Made by a program: the position numbers and the translations under genes. The notes under the pieces were generated by a model, which saw only the letters and a program-made list of their open reading frames with translations, was not told where the DNA came from and did no database searches. Below, piece by piece: positions 1 to 5,165 of a DNA stretch of 7,085 nt (its first letter is position 1; every line of letters begins with the position of its first letter). The stretch comes from Candidatus Bathyarchaeota archaeon UBA185 (GTDB lineage Archaea > Thermoproteota > Bathyarchaeia > 40CM-2-53-6), in NCBI GenBank assembly GCA_002495485.1, contig DAFH01000083.1, positions 1 through 7,085 of the forward strand, given 5' to 3'.

Positions 1-650
1 GGGGCGATGGCTGCCAGTTTCGTTTCGAAATCGTCGACTGTTGCTGTGATTGTCCCATCAGTGGCTAGTTCGCCTCTTTCACGCAGTACCTGCCTTGATA
101 GTAGCCAATAGAGCATGGCTAATGCACGGAAGCCTTTGTTGTTCACTGGAATCGCTAAGTCTACTCCGCTGAAGACGTTGTCGGTGTCGCAGAGGGCGAT
201 GACAGGAATTCCTACCGCGGTTGCCTCTTTGATCGCTTGCCAGTCTGCCCTAGGGTCGGTCACCAGTATGACTTGTGGTTCTGCATGCTTCGGCTGCAGA
301 GGGTTGGAGATTAGGCCTGGCATGAACCGGCCTACAATAGGTATCGTCTTGGTAACTTCTGCAAATTTCTCCACCGGAGTCTTTCCATACAGTCTCGAGG
401 ATACTGCTAGGACCCTGTTCGGCTCGAAGCGGGCCATAAACCGTGCAGCTATCCGAATCTTCTCGTTCGTTTCTCCGATGTTTAGAATGAAGAGTCCGTC
501 AGGACGAACACGGAAAATGTACTTCTCCATATCAACCGTCTTGATCCTCGTTCCAATGTGGAGACCCGCCGCCAGTAGCTCTTCGAGTGAGAGTAGAAGG
601 TTCTCGGCCCTCGGTATTGCTTCCCTCTCGTCGAAGTCCTGACTCTCCAT
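1..650 (-). CDS. rps2: Small ribosomal subunit protein uS2 (3' end off the window)
   Basis: Archaeal-type uS2, a structural protein of the 30S subunit. I read this frame directly: it opens at the ATG at 650 and stays open to the left edge, giving 216 codons with no stop, so the C-terminus is missing. Family signatures in order are AGLHIGTRIKT near the N-terminus, FRVRPDGLFILN, then VGRFMPGLISNP, VTDPRADWQAIKEA and GIPVIALCDTDN, all typical of archaeal/eukaryal uS2. The start lies 10 nt after the rpoN stop, so it is very likely cotranscribed with it. A weak AGGT motif precedes the start. The usual archaeal neighbour rpoK does not fit in the 10-nt gap. The archaeal family is about 200-230 residues, so little is likely missing. 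Confidence 0.95.
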   Translation of the reverse strand, partial: MESQDFDEREAIPRAENLLLSLEELLAAGLHIGTRIKTVDMEKYIFRVRPDGLFILNIGETNEKIRIAARFMARFEPNRVLAVSSRLYGKTPVEKFAEVTKTIPIVGRFMPGLISNPLQPKHAEPQVILVTDPRADWQAIKEATAVGIPVIALCDTDNVFSGVDLAIPVNNKGFRALAMLYWLLSRQVLRERGELATDGTITATVDDFETKLAAIA

Positions 651-660
651 TCAGCAGGAC

Positions 661-885
661 CTAGGCCAGTTCGCTCCGTCTCTTCGCTGTCACTTGGGCG
701 TACTTGAGAAACTCGTCGATTATCTCGACATGCGTTATCATCATTCTCCTGCAACAGTATCTTCGGATTCCCAGCTCGTCGAGAACCTTCTGGGGCTTGT
801 CGCCGGCGCGGACTCGCTGGTTGAAGGTTTCCCACTTGTCGGCGATGAGTTTGCCGCAGGTGAAGCATCTTACGGGTATTATCAT
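661..885 (-). CDS. rpoN: DNA-directed RNA polymerase subunit Rpo10 (RpoN)
   Basis: Small zinc-binding RNA polymerase subunit equivalent to eukaryotic Rpb10, acting in the Rpo3/Rpo11/Rpo10/Rpo12 assembly platform. The 74-residue product starts [12 protein letters not shown], the usual family N-terminus. Zinc ligands are visible as Cys7 and Cys10 (CFTC) and the adjacent Cys44-Cys45 (YCCRRM). The frame is open upstream to an ATG at 939, but the extra 18 residues are charged, unconserved in character and overlap rps9. The ATG at 885 has GGTGA 10 nt upstream, overlapping the rps9 stop, which supports it. It sits between rps9 and rps2 in the operon. Confidence 0.95.
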   Translation of the reverse strand: MIIPVRCFTCGKLIADKWETFNQRVRAGDKPQKVLDELGIRRYCCRRMMITHVEIIDEFLKYAQVTAKRRSELA

Positions 886-895
886 TCTCTTCTTG

Positions 896-1306
896 TCACC
901 TGTACGATTTCTGTTTCCTTCGTCTGGGTCCGGGTCCACCGAACTTTTTCGGTTCCGTGACCCGTTGATCTCCCGCGATCATGACTCTGTCGAATGCCAT
1001 GAAGGATTTTCGGAGTTCACTGCTCTTTGTCCATCCTGCCAGTGCTCTCGCGATCGCTATTCGGGCAGCCTCTGCTTGGCCCATTACGCCGCCGCCTTCA
1101 ACATTGACTCTGATATCGACCTGTTTCGACCTTTCGCCTGCGATGATTAGAGGCTCCTCGATCTTCATTCTCGCAACCTCCGGGGACATGTAGTCCAGTG
1201 AGAGGTCGTTGATGTAGACTCGTCCCTTTCCGGGCTTAACTATCGCCCTGGCGACGGCCGTCTTTCTCTTTCCTGTCTCGAGTGCCAGTTTCTTCTTTTC
1301 GCTCAG
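896..1306 (-). CDS. rps9: Small ribosomal subunit protein uS9, probable CTG start
   Basis: uS9 of the 30S subunit head; its basic C-terminal tail reaches the P-site tRNA. The conserved C-terminus [14 protein letters not shown] is present, as is the N-terminal block [20 protein letters not shown]. That block lies upstream of the first ATG in frame (1189), so starting at 1189 would delete about 39 conserved residues. No ATG, GTG or TTG is in frame before the block. A CTG at 1306-1304 overlaps the uL13 stop as CTGA and follows a perfect GGAGG (1316-1320) by 9 nt. That start gives 136 residues, the normal archaeal length. I infer CTG initiation; the alternatives are an ATG-to-CTG consensus error or another rare start such as ATT/ATC upstream. 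The gene identity is firm and the start is moderately supported. Confidence 0.93.
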   Translation of the reverse strand: MSEKKKLALETGKRKTAVARAIVKPGKGRVYINDLSLDYMSPEVARMKIEEPLIIAGERSKQVDIRVNVEGGGVMGQAEAARIAIARALAGWTKSSELRKSFMAFDRVMIAGDQRVTEPKKFGGPGPRRRKQKSYR

Positions 1307-1761
1307 GCGACGTAGCCTCCGATCTCTTCGGATAATCTTGCCACCGTAATGTACGGAACTCTGAGTTTGGAAGCTTCGGCATCAGCTATCTTAGTCGCTG
1401 ACCGGTCCCGGTATTCGTCCGGTGTTCCGATGTAGACCTTGACGCGATGAAACGCCTGCTTTCCCGAAGGTTTCTTCCAGGGCAACATTCCACGGATGAC
1501 TCTGCGCACGTACCCATCCGGCTTTCGGGGATGAGTTGGACTCTTCTCCAAGTTTCCTAGAGTCCTAGTCTTGAGTTTCAGCTTGGCTCTCGCGACAACC
1601 CGCTCCTTGGTCCCAGAGATCACTGCACGCTCCGCGTTGAGCACGACGACTCTATTTCCGCTCAGTGCTTTCTTTGCGACGTAGCTTGCCATCCTTCCTA
1701 GAATTAGGTTTGAAGCGTCAACAACCTCTTCGGGTTGAGCTGGTGGTTCGGGCTTTTTCAT
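1303..1761 (-). CDS. rpl13: Large ribosomal subunit protein uL13
   Basis: uL13 of the 50S subunit, 152 residues. Recognisable blocks are VVDASNLILGRMAS (residues 13-26), LNAERAVISGTKERV (41-55), VRRVIRGMLPWKKPSG (85-100) and VKVYIGTPDEY (108-118), the RGMLPWK motif being diagnostic. A short proline-rich N-terminal extension (MKKPEPPAQPEE) precedes the fold. The ATG overlaps the rpoD stop as ATGA and has GGTGG 7 nt upstream, so translational coupling with rpoD is likely. In most archaea rpl18e lies between rpoD and rpl13; here there is no room for it. Confidence 0.95.
   Translation of the reverse strand: MKKPEPPAQPEEVVDASNLILGRMASYVAKKALSGNRVVVLNAERAVISGTKERVVARAKLKLKTRTLGNLEKSPTHPRKPDGYVRRVIRGMLPWKKPSGKQAFHRVKVYIGTPDEYRDRSATKIADAEASKLRVPYITVARLSEEIGGYVA
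1316..1320 (-). promoter_or_regulatory. Shine-Dalgarno of rps9 (decides the start)
   Basis: GGAGG on the minus strand, inside the 3' end of rpl13. It matches the archaeal anti-SD core and lies 9 nt before the CTG at 1306. It is the main evidence that uS9 starts there rather than at the internal ATG at 1189. Confidence 0.65.
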
Positions 1762-2393
1762 TTCTCGGCCACCGCTACCAGTCCTTCTTCAAATCCGAGT
1801 GTCTTGGCGGTGATAAGTCGTGCCGCCTCGAGAACGAGCTTTTCGGGCGGGAGCGTCCCAGTCGATTCTACTAGAAAGTTGAAAGTTCGGGCCTTCTCGT
1901 CATAGCTGTATGTGCAAGCCGACACCGGCTGCCACTTTGCATGATCTCTACCCCGTCCGAGCCGGGCATACGCCTCCAGTTTCAGCCTCTGTCCCTGGGC
2001 GAGTTTTATGATCGGTATCTTGTCCGAAACCGGCTTGACTTCAGGGTTCTCTGGTTTCAGATTTGAGCTGTACACTACCTCGACAGGGTCTGAGGCTTCA
2101 ACCTCAAGCGAGAGAGAAGCGCGGCATTTCTCGCATCCCAGCTCGCTCTTGCACGTGCACTCTTCCGGAAGATTGTACGTCTGATCGGTCGTCACCGGGA
2201 CGAGTCCGAGCCGGTGGGCGAGAATCTCATCATACATGACGGAGTTGTTTTCGAGAATCATGACATCGTCGATTGCCATTACTGGCACCTCTGCGAGGAT
2301 GATTCGTCGGAGGGCGTTTGCGAAGGCAGGCGAGACGTCGGATAGAACAAAGCGTAAGGTGTCTTGTTCCCTGCTCAGGACCTTGATATCCAT
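1758..2393 (-). CDS. rpoD: DNA-directed RNA polymerase subunit Rpo3 (RpoD), short form
   Basis: Archaeal counterpart of Rpb3 and bacterial alpha; it dimerises with Rpo11 to nucleate RNA polymerase assembly. Of its 211 residues, the dimerisation block FANALRRIILAEVPVMAIDD spans 24-43, followed by ENNSVMYDEILAHRLGLVPV. A zinc-loop-like set of four cysteines lies at 79, 81, 87 and 90, matching the Rpb3 zinc loop position. ARLGRGRDHAKWQPVS is at 143-158. Some archaeal Rpo3 proteins, such as Sulfolobus (about 265 residues), then insert a ferredoxin-like 4Fe-4S domain; here the chain runs straight to the C-terminal VESTGTLPPEKLVLEA, so that domain is absent. It is the first gene of the minus-strand operon and has a good TATA box upstream. 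Confidence 0.95.
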   Translation of the reverse strand: MDIKVLSREQDTLRFVLSDVSPAFANALRRIILAEVPVMAIDDVMILENNSVMYDEILAHRLGLVPVTTDQTYNLPEECTCKSELGCEKCRASLSLEVEASDPVEVVYSSNLKPENPEVKPVSDKIPIIKLAQGQRLKLEAYARLGRGRDHAKWQPVSACTYSYDEKARTFNFLVESTGTLPPEKLVLEAARLITAKTLGFEEGLVAVAEK

Positions 2394-2445
2394 CTAGTTA
2401 TCATACTTCCGACGCTGAAGTGTCCAGCCCGGACCAGCCGGACTT

Positions 2446-2453
2446 TATTTAAA
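2446..2453 (-). promoter_or_regulatory. TATA box upstream of the rpoD operon
   Basis: On the minus strand this reads TTTAAATA, matching the archaeal TATA consensus. It lies about 55 nt before the rpoD ATG, so a start site about 25 nt downstream would leave a leader of roughly 30 nt. The overlapping plus-strand string TTTATTTA (2444-2451) could serve the divergent membrane-protein gene at 2515. Transcription start sites are inferred. Confidence 0.5.
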
Positions 2454-2514
2454 GCTAACGAGTTCCTATCGTGTTAAGAAACGCGAGGAATCGAATTTTC
2501 CCGATCCAAGTATT

Positions 2515-2748
2515 GTGACCCTTGGAACGATCCTCGTTATCACAGGAGTAGTCCTCGCCGTATTTGTCGCAGTAATCTCTCTAGCCAAGTCGGCGGGGGG
2601 AAAGACGAGAGGGGACGCGGTTGTCATAGTCGGACCAATCCCCATAATCTTCGGAAGTGACAAACACTCTGCGAGAGTCCTTCTGATTTTCTCCATCGCT
2701 CTCGTGGGACTATTGATCGTGTTCTTCTTGCTGCAAGTATACTTCTAA
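2515..2748 (+). CDS. DUF131-type small membrane protein (first of a tandem pair)
   Basis: A 77-residue protein with two membrane helices, about residues 3-24 and 54-75. Between them is the conserved block GDAVVIVGPIPIIFGSDK (33-50), which I recognise as the signature of the archaeal DUF131/TIGR00304 family (GGVIIIGPIPIIFG-like). The family is widespread in archaea and I know of no assigned function. It starts with GTG, is divergent from rpoD across a 121-nt gap, and is followed immediately by a related gene. No strong Shine-Dalgarno is visible before the GTG, so a leaderless or short-leader transcript is possible. The helix-loop-helix layout is seen in the translation; the family name comes from memory of the motif. 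Confidence 0.8.
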   Translation: MTLGTILVITGVVLAVFVAVISLAKSAGGKTRGDAVVIVGPIPIIFGSDKHSARVLLIFSIALVGLLIVFFLLQVYF

Positions 2749-2752
2749 GCGG

Positions 2753-2759
2753 GGGGGTG
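2753..2759 (+). promoter_or_regulatory. Shine-Dalgarno-like G-rich motif before the second DUF131 copy
   Basis: GGGGGTG, part of a seven-G run right after the stop of the first copy. It can pair with the archaeal anti-SD with one G-U wobble and lies 7 nt before position 2767. It suggests that translation begins upstream of the annotated GTG at 2803. Confidence 0.35.
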
Positions 2760-2802
2760 GACGTTTAGGACCTCCATCGTTCTATTCATCGCTTTTGGTC
2801 TC

Positions 2803-3024
2803 GTGGCGATCGGGTCCCTTCTAATCTTGGTAGGCTCTGGAACGTCTAGCGGGTCGAGTGGCTGTTTCCTTTGGCCATTCCCAGTGATAGTTGCATGCGG
2901 TACCGGACTGAATGGAGGGGTGGCTTACGGATACTTCGTAGCGGGCATTGTAGCGTTTGTCTTGATCTGTTTGTTGTCTTTTCTGTGGATGAGACGGTCC
3001 GTCCATAATCCGCCTAGCGCCTAG
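2803..3024 (+). CDS. DUF131-like small membrane protein (second copy), start uncertain
   Basis: At least 73 residues from the GTG at 2803. It carries a divergent version of the neighbour's central block, CFLWPFPVIVACGTG in place of VVIVGPIPIIFGSD, then a membrane helix at about 44-63 and a short basic tail. The first helix is cut at the GTG start: the same frame is open back to the previous stop at 2748 and encodes TSIVLFIAFGLVAIG just upstream, which would complete a normal N-terminal helix. The true start is probably near 2761-2770, behind a GGGGGTG stretch at 2753-2759, but no standard start codon is there. An AGG at 2767 sits where an ATG would be expected. Likely cotranscribed with the first copy. 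Function unknown. Confidence 0.7.
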   Translation: MAIGSLLILVGSGTSSGSSGCFLWPFPVIVACGTGLNGGVAYGYFVAGIVAFVLICLLSFLWMRRSVHNPPSA

Positions 3025-3044
3025 AGACAACCTGTCGGCGGGAG

Positions 3045-3584
3045 TCAGACTCCGTAGACCATGATTCCGAAGTAGATACTGATCAGTCCTATGATTATCG
3101 CGATTGGTGGGAATGCGAGCACGGATCCGATGAACTCGAGAATATCCTCTACAAATCTCAGAAGCGTGTAGACGATTAGTAGGATTACCAGAAAAACCAC
3201 GCCCAAGATGACAGCGCTACTCACTCCGAGGAATGTGTAAACGGAGACGGCTGCCAGGATCCCGATTCCGAGGGCTACTAGGGACGCCCATCGAACATTT
3301 CGTAACGGGCGCGAGAAGAGAAGTATTCCGAGCACGGCCATGACGATCAAGAAGTACTGGGCATAGGGGAACGCGTTCGACGCAGGCACCGGGTTTGTTC
3401 CCAGGATGCTTGAAAAAATCCCTAGGTTGAGAGCCGCGTCGATCGTCACGATGATTACCGCTATCCCGACGAGTAGTCCGAGAGCGACCATGAAGCGCTC
3501 AAGGCCTTTCGAGACTCGTTTGAAGAGAGGAGCACAGGCAAGGATTCCTCCAACGATTAGGAGGATTCCTATGGATGCGACCAT
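3045..3584 (-). CDS. Multi-pass membrane protein of unknown function
   Basis: A 179-residue, strongly hydrophobic protein that I do not recognise. I count about six membrane segments, roughly at residues 3-20, 31-52, 75-92, 98-118, 121-142 and 152-178. The polar parts are short: a basic stretch FKRVSKGLER (21-30), a loop with two prolines near 65-73, SRPLRNVR (91-98) and an acidic LRFVEDILEF. There is no cysteine pair, catalytic motif or nucleotide-binding loop. It starts with ATG 49 nt downstream of the rps4 stop on the same strand and ends 20 nt from the convergent DUF131 pair. It occupies the place where archaea usually have rps11. A transporter or membrane-organising role cannot be told apart from sequence alone. 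Confidence 0.8.
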   Translation of the reverse strand: MVASIGILLIVGGILACAPLFKRVSKGLERFMVALGLLVGIAVIIVTIDAALNLGIFSSILGTNPVPASNAFPYAQYFLIVMAVLGILLFSRPLRNVRWASLVALGIGILAAVSVYTFLGVSSAVILGVVFLVILLIVYTLLRFVEDILEFIGSVLAFPPIAIIIGLISIYFGIMVYGV

Positions 3585-3619
3585 TGCAGTGTCCTATTCT
3601 TGTCCGGTCGAAGGTGTCT

Positions 3620-3628
3620 GTTTAAACG
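3620..3628 (-). promoter_or_regulatory. Possible TATA box for the membrane protein gene
   Basis: The minus strand reads CGTTTAAAC, a TATA-like core about 40 nt before the ATG at 3584, in the gap after rps4. If used, the leader would be only about 10-15 nt. The gene could equally be read through from rps4. Confidence 0.25.
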
Positions 3629-3633
3629 GCTTG

Positions 3634-4314
3634 TTACTGCTTCTCTTCCGGAGCTTCTGCAGGCGTCTCCTCTTCAGTCTCCGGCATCACCAAGGGCTGC
3701 TCGGCCTGGACCTCTTCTCTAACTTCAGGAGAAACCTCTGGGAGGGTTGGAGCGGCCGGTACTCCTGCTTCTTCAATTATTCTAGCCACTCGCTTTCCGG
3801 CCGGTGCGGCTCTCGCCGGGTGCTGAGGATTACTCAGCGGGCTAGTCTGGTGAAACGCGATTCTGGACTCTTGGTCCCGACGGACAACGTAACTCGGCAC
3901 TGTGACCACGTCCCCGGCGACGCTGATGTGGCCATGGATGACGAACTGGCGCGCTTGGTAGATCGACTTGGCCAAGCCTGACCTGTAGACTAGCGTCTGT
4001 AGTCTCCGTTCCATCAGGTCTTTGACGTTGAGGTCTAGGATATTGTCTACGGTGGCTGATTCTGGAAGTATTCCCTGCCTGGCAAGACTCGTGAGATATT
4101 GCCGTTCGAGCTGGGCTCGCTGTTCTTCCTCTTCTCCGAGGAGCGTTCTGGCTATTCCTCTTATCTGTGAGAGGTCGGTTTCGTGGCGTCTGAGTTCTCT
4201 CTTGTTCCTCAGTCCGTAATCTCCGACCAAGTGCAGTTCTTCTTCGAGCTGGTCCTTGCGCCAGGGATGGCGTGGGGTGGCGAAGGCCTTCTTCGGTTTT
4301 CTCGGGTCGCCCAT
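3634..4314 (-). CDS. rps4: Small ribosomal subunit protein uS4 with long acidic tail
   Basis: uS4, a primary 16S rRNA-binding protein of the 30S subunit. Residues 1-60 contain the archaeal N-terminal pattern MGDPRKPKKAFATPRHPW and YGLRNKRELRRHE. An S4 RNA-binding domain runs from about 103 to 155 (RRLQTLVYRSGLAKSIYQAR, then FVIHGHISVAG). The protein is 226 residues; after the S4 domain and a short basic stretch there is a Pro/Glu-rich tail from about 178 to the end (for example PETEEETPAEAPEEKQ). Many archaeal uS4 proteins are nearer 180 residues. The start lies 8 nt after the rps13 stop, so they form one operon. In most archaea rps11 follows; here a membrane protein gene follows instead. Confidence 0.95.
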   Translation of the reverse strand: MGDPRKPKKAFATPRHPWRKDQLEEELHLVGDYGLRNKRELRRHETDLSQIRGIARTLLGEEEEQRAQLERQYLTSLARQGILPESATVDNILDLNVKDLMERRLQTLVYRSGLAKSIYQARQFVIHGHISVAGDVVTVPSYVVRRDQESRIAFHQTSPLSNPQHPARAAPAGKRVARIIEEAGVPAAPTLPEVSPEVREEVQAEQPLVMPETEEETPAEAPEEKQ

Positions 4315-4322
4315 GCGTCCGT

Positions 4323-4817
4323 CTACTTCTTCTCTTCTGGCTTCTTCTCGGCTGCGCGGGCGGCTTCCATTAGGACCTTCTTCTTGACGCCGACTGCCTT
4401 GCCGGATCTTCCGGTTGTTCTGGTTCTCTGACCCCTAACCTTCAAGCCGAGGGAATGTCTGACCCCCTTCCAGCTTTTAATGTCCTTCATGAGGTCCACG
4501 TCCGACTTTATCTTCAGCGCTAGGTCGGGCCCGGTGAGATGCATGTCGCGTCCCGTCTCGATATCCTTCCGTCTGTTGATCATGCGCGTAGGGATACCGT
4601 GCTTGAGGGGATCCCGGATAGCGTCTTCGACCCTAGACATCTCCGCCTCGGAGAGAGCGCCTATTCGTGCATCAGGATTGACCTTAGCTACCTTGACGAC
4701 GGCCTGGGCGAAGTTGGGTCCTACTCCTCTTATCTTGCTGAGACCATAAGCGACCTTCTTGCTGCCGTCTAGGTCGGTTCCCATGAAGCGGAGGATGTGT
4801 CGGAACTCTCTTGACAT
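4323..4817 (-). CDS. rps13: Small ribosomal subunit protein uS13
   Basis: uS13 of the 30S head, contacting P-site tRNA and the intersubunit bridge with the 50S central protuberance. The 164-residue product begins MSREFRHILRFMGTDLDG, has the helix-two-turn-helix region GLSKIRGVGPNFAQAV (25-40) and the block HGIPTRMINRRKD (73-85), and ends with the tRNA-facing RHSLGLKVRGQRTRTTGRSG (120-139). A lysine/glutamate-rich tail follows. It is the first gene of the rps13-rps4 minus-strand unit and is divergent from speD. An AAGGG motif lies a few bases before the ATG. Confidence 0.95.
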   Translation of the reverse strand: MSREFRHILRFMGTDLDGSKKVAYGLSKIRGVGPNFAQAVVKVAKVNPDARIGALSEAEMSRVEDAIRDPLKHGIPTRMINRRKDIETGRDMHLTGPDLALKIKSDVDLMKDIKSWKGVRHSLGLKVRGQRTRTTGRSGKAVGVKKKVLMEAARAAEKKPEEKK

Positions 4818-4860
4818 CGGTTTCCCTTGATTTTACGGCGCGAGATGGCGGCATCGCTCA

Positions 4861-4868
4861 ATTTAATG
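4861..4868 (-). promoter_or_regulatory. Possible TATA box for rps13
   Basis: The minus strand reads CATTAAAT about 47 nt before the rps13 ATG, a reasonable archaeal TATA position that leaves a leader of roughly 20 nt. The match to consensus is moderate. Confidence 0.35.
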
Positions 4869-4947
4869 TTTCTACTTTGCCTGAACTATGTCTGACTCGG
4901 AAAAGCGCGTAGGCTATCGGCGTCTGTCTCCGGCTCGGAGACTCGCT

Positions 4948-4966
4948 CGCCAGAATTTCTCTGGCG
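4948..4966 (+). repeat. Perfect 7-bp inverted repeat (hairpin or operator)
   Basis: Arms CGCCAGA and TCTGGCG separated by the 5-nt loop ATTTC. It lies upstream of both divergent TATA-like boxes, outside either predicted transcript, which fits a protein-binding site better than a terminator. No T-run follows on either strand. Confidence 0.4.
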
Positions 4967-4985
4967 GATTCTTTCTCTCGGTCGC

Positions 4986-5070
4986 TTGGCGAAAAATAAT
5001 TTCGGCGAAAAAGTTCGTGGAAAGAAATTTTTCTCCGTTGACAGAAAAAAATTGTTGGACAGAAATCTTA
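4986..5070 (+). repeat. Five imperfect A-rich direct repeats
   Basis: Related units lie at 4986-5001 (TTGGCGAAAAATAATT), 5002-5017 (TCGGCGAAAAAGTTCG), 5018-5033 (TGGAAAGAAATTTTTC), 5038-5053 (TTGACAGAAAAAAATT) and 5055-5070 (TTGGACAGAAATCTTA). The shared core is roughly TTGGnnxGAAAwwwwTT, with GAAA steps of 16, 17, 20 and 18 nt. The array ends about 30 nt before the speD TATA-like box. Similarity between units is partial, so shared base composition could explain some of it. Confidence 0.35.
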
Positions 5071-5100
5071 CCGACGCCTGTGATCTTCGCGCAAACAATT

Positions 5101-5108
5101 CTTAAATA
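5101..5108 (+). promoter_or_regulatory. Probable TATA box for the speD-family gene
   Basis: CTTAAATA, one base from the TTTAAATA consensus, lies 65 nt before the ATG at 5166. A start site about 25 nt downstream would give a leader of 30-40 nt. Confidence 0.45.
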
Positions 5109-5165
5109 CGCAACCCGCAACGAAATGATCATCCGGAAAAATTCGGACAAGAAAAACTTCCAGAA

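Larger units (their letters stand above)
4818..5165 (+). other. 348-bp divergent intergenic region between rps13 and speD
   Basis: No convincing gene lies here. It contains TATA-like boxes for the flanking genes at 4861-4868 (minus) and 5101-5108 (plus), a 7-bp hairpin at 4948-4966, and an A-rich block at about 4986-5070 with five imperfect repeats. From about 4990 to 5165 it is visibly more AT-rich than the surrounding genes. Open frames of 88-98 codons cross it on both strands, but they run through the TATA box, overlap speD and have low-complexity composition. Confidence 0.6.

Noticed and set aside
115..642. Plus-strand open frame of 175 codons
   Set aside because: It is antisense to uS2, whose minus-strand translation is clearly conserved.
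482..868. Minus-strand open frame of 128 codons
   Set aside because: It is out of frame with Rpo10 and uS2, both of which explain the region with conserved motifs.
886..939. 18-residue N-terminal extension of Rpo10 from the ATG at 939
   Set aside because: It overlaps rps9 and lacks conservation; [10 protein letters not shown] is the usual start, with its own Shine-Dalgarno.
2471..2518. 15-codon GTG...TGA mini-frame overlapping the DUF131 start
   Set aside because: It has no Shine-Dalgarno and could easily arise by chance.
3025..3044. Possible terminator between the convergent DUF131 copy and the membrane protein gene
   Set aside because: The 20-bp gap has no T-run or hairpin on either strand.
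4986..5070. CRISPR-like interpretation of the repeats
   Set aside because: The units are adjacent and degenerate, without unique spacers; no cas gene is present.
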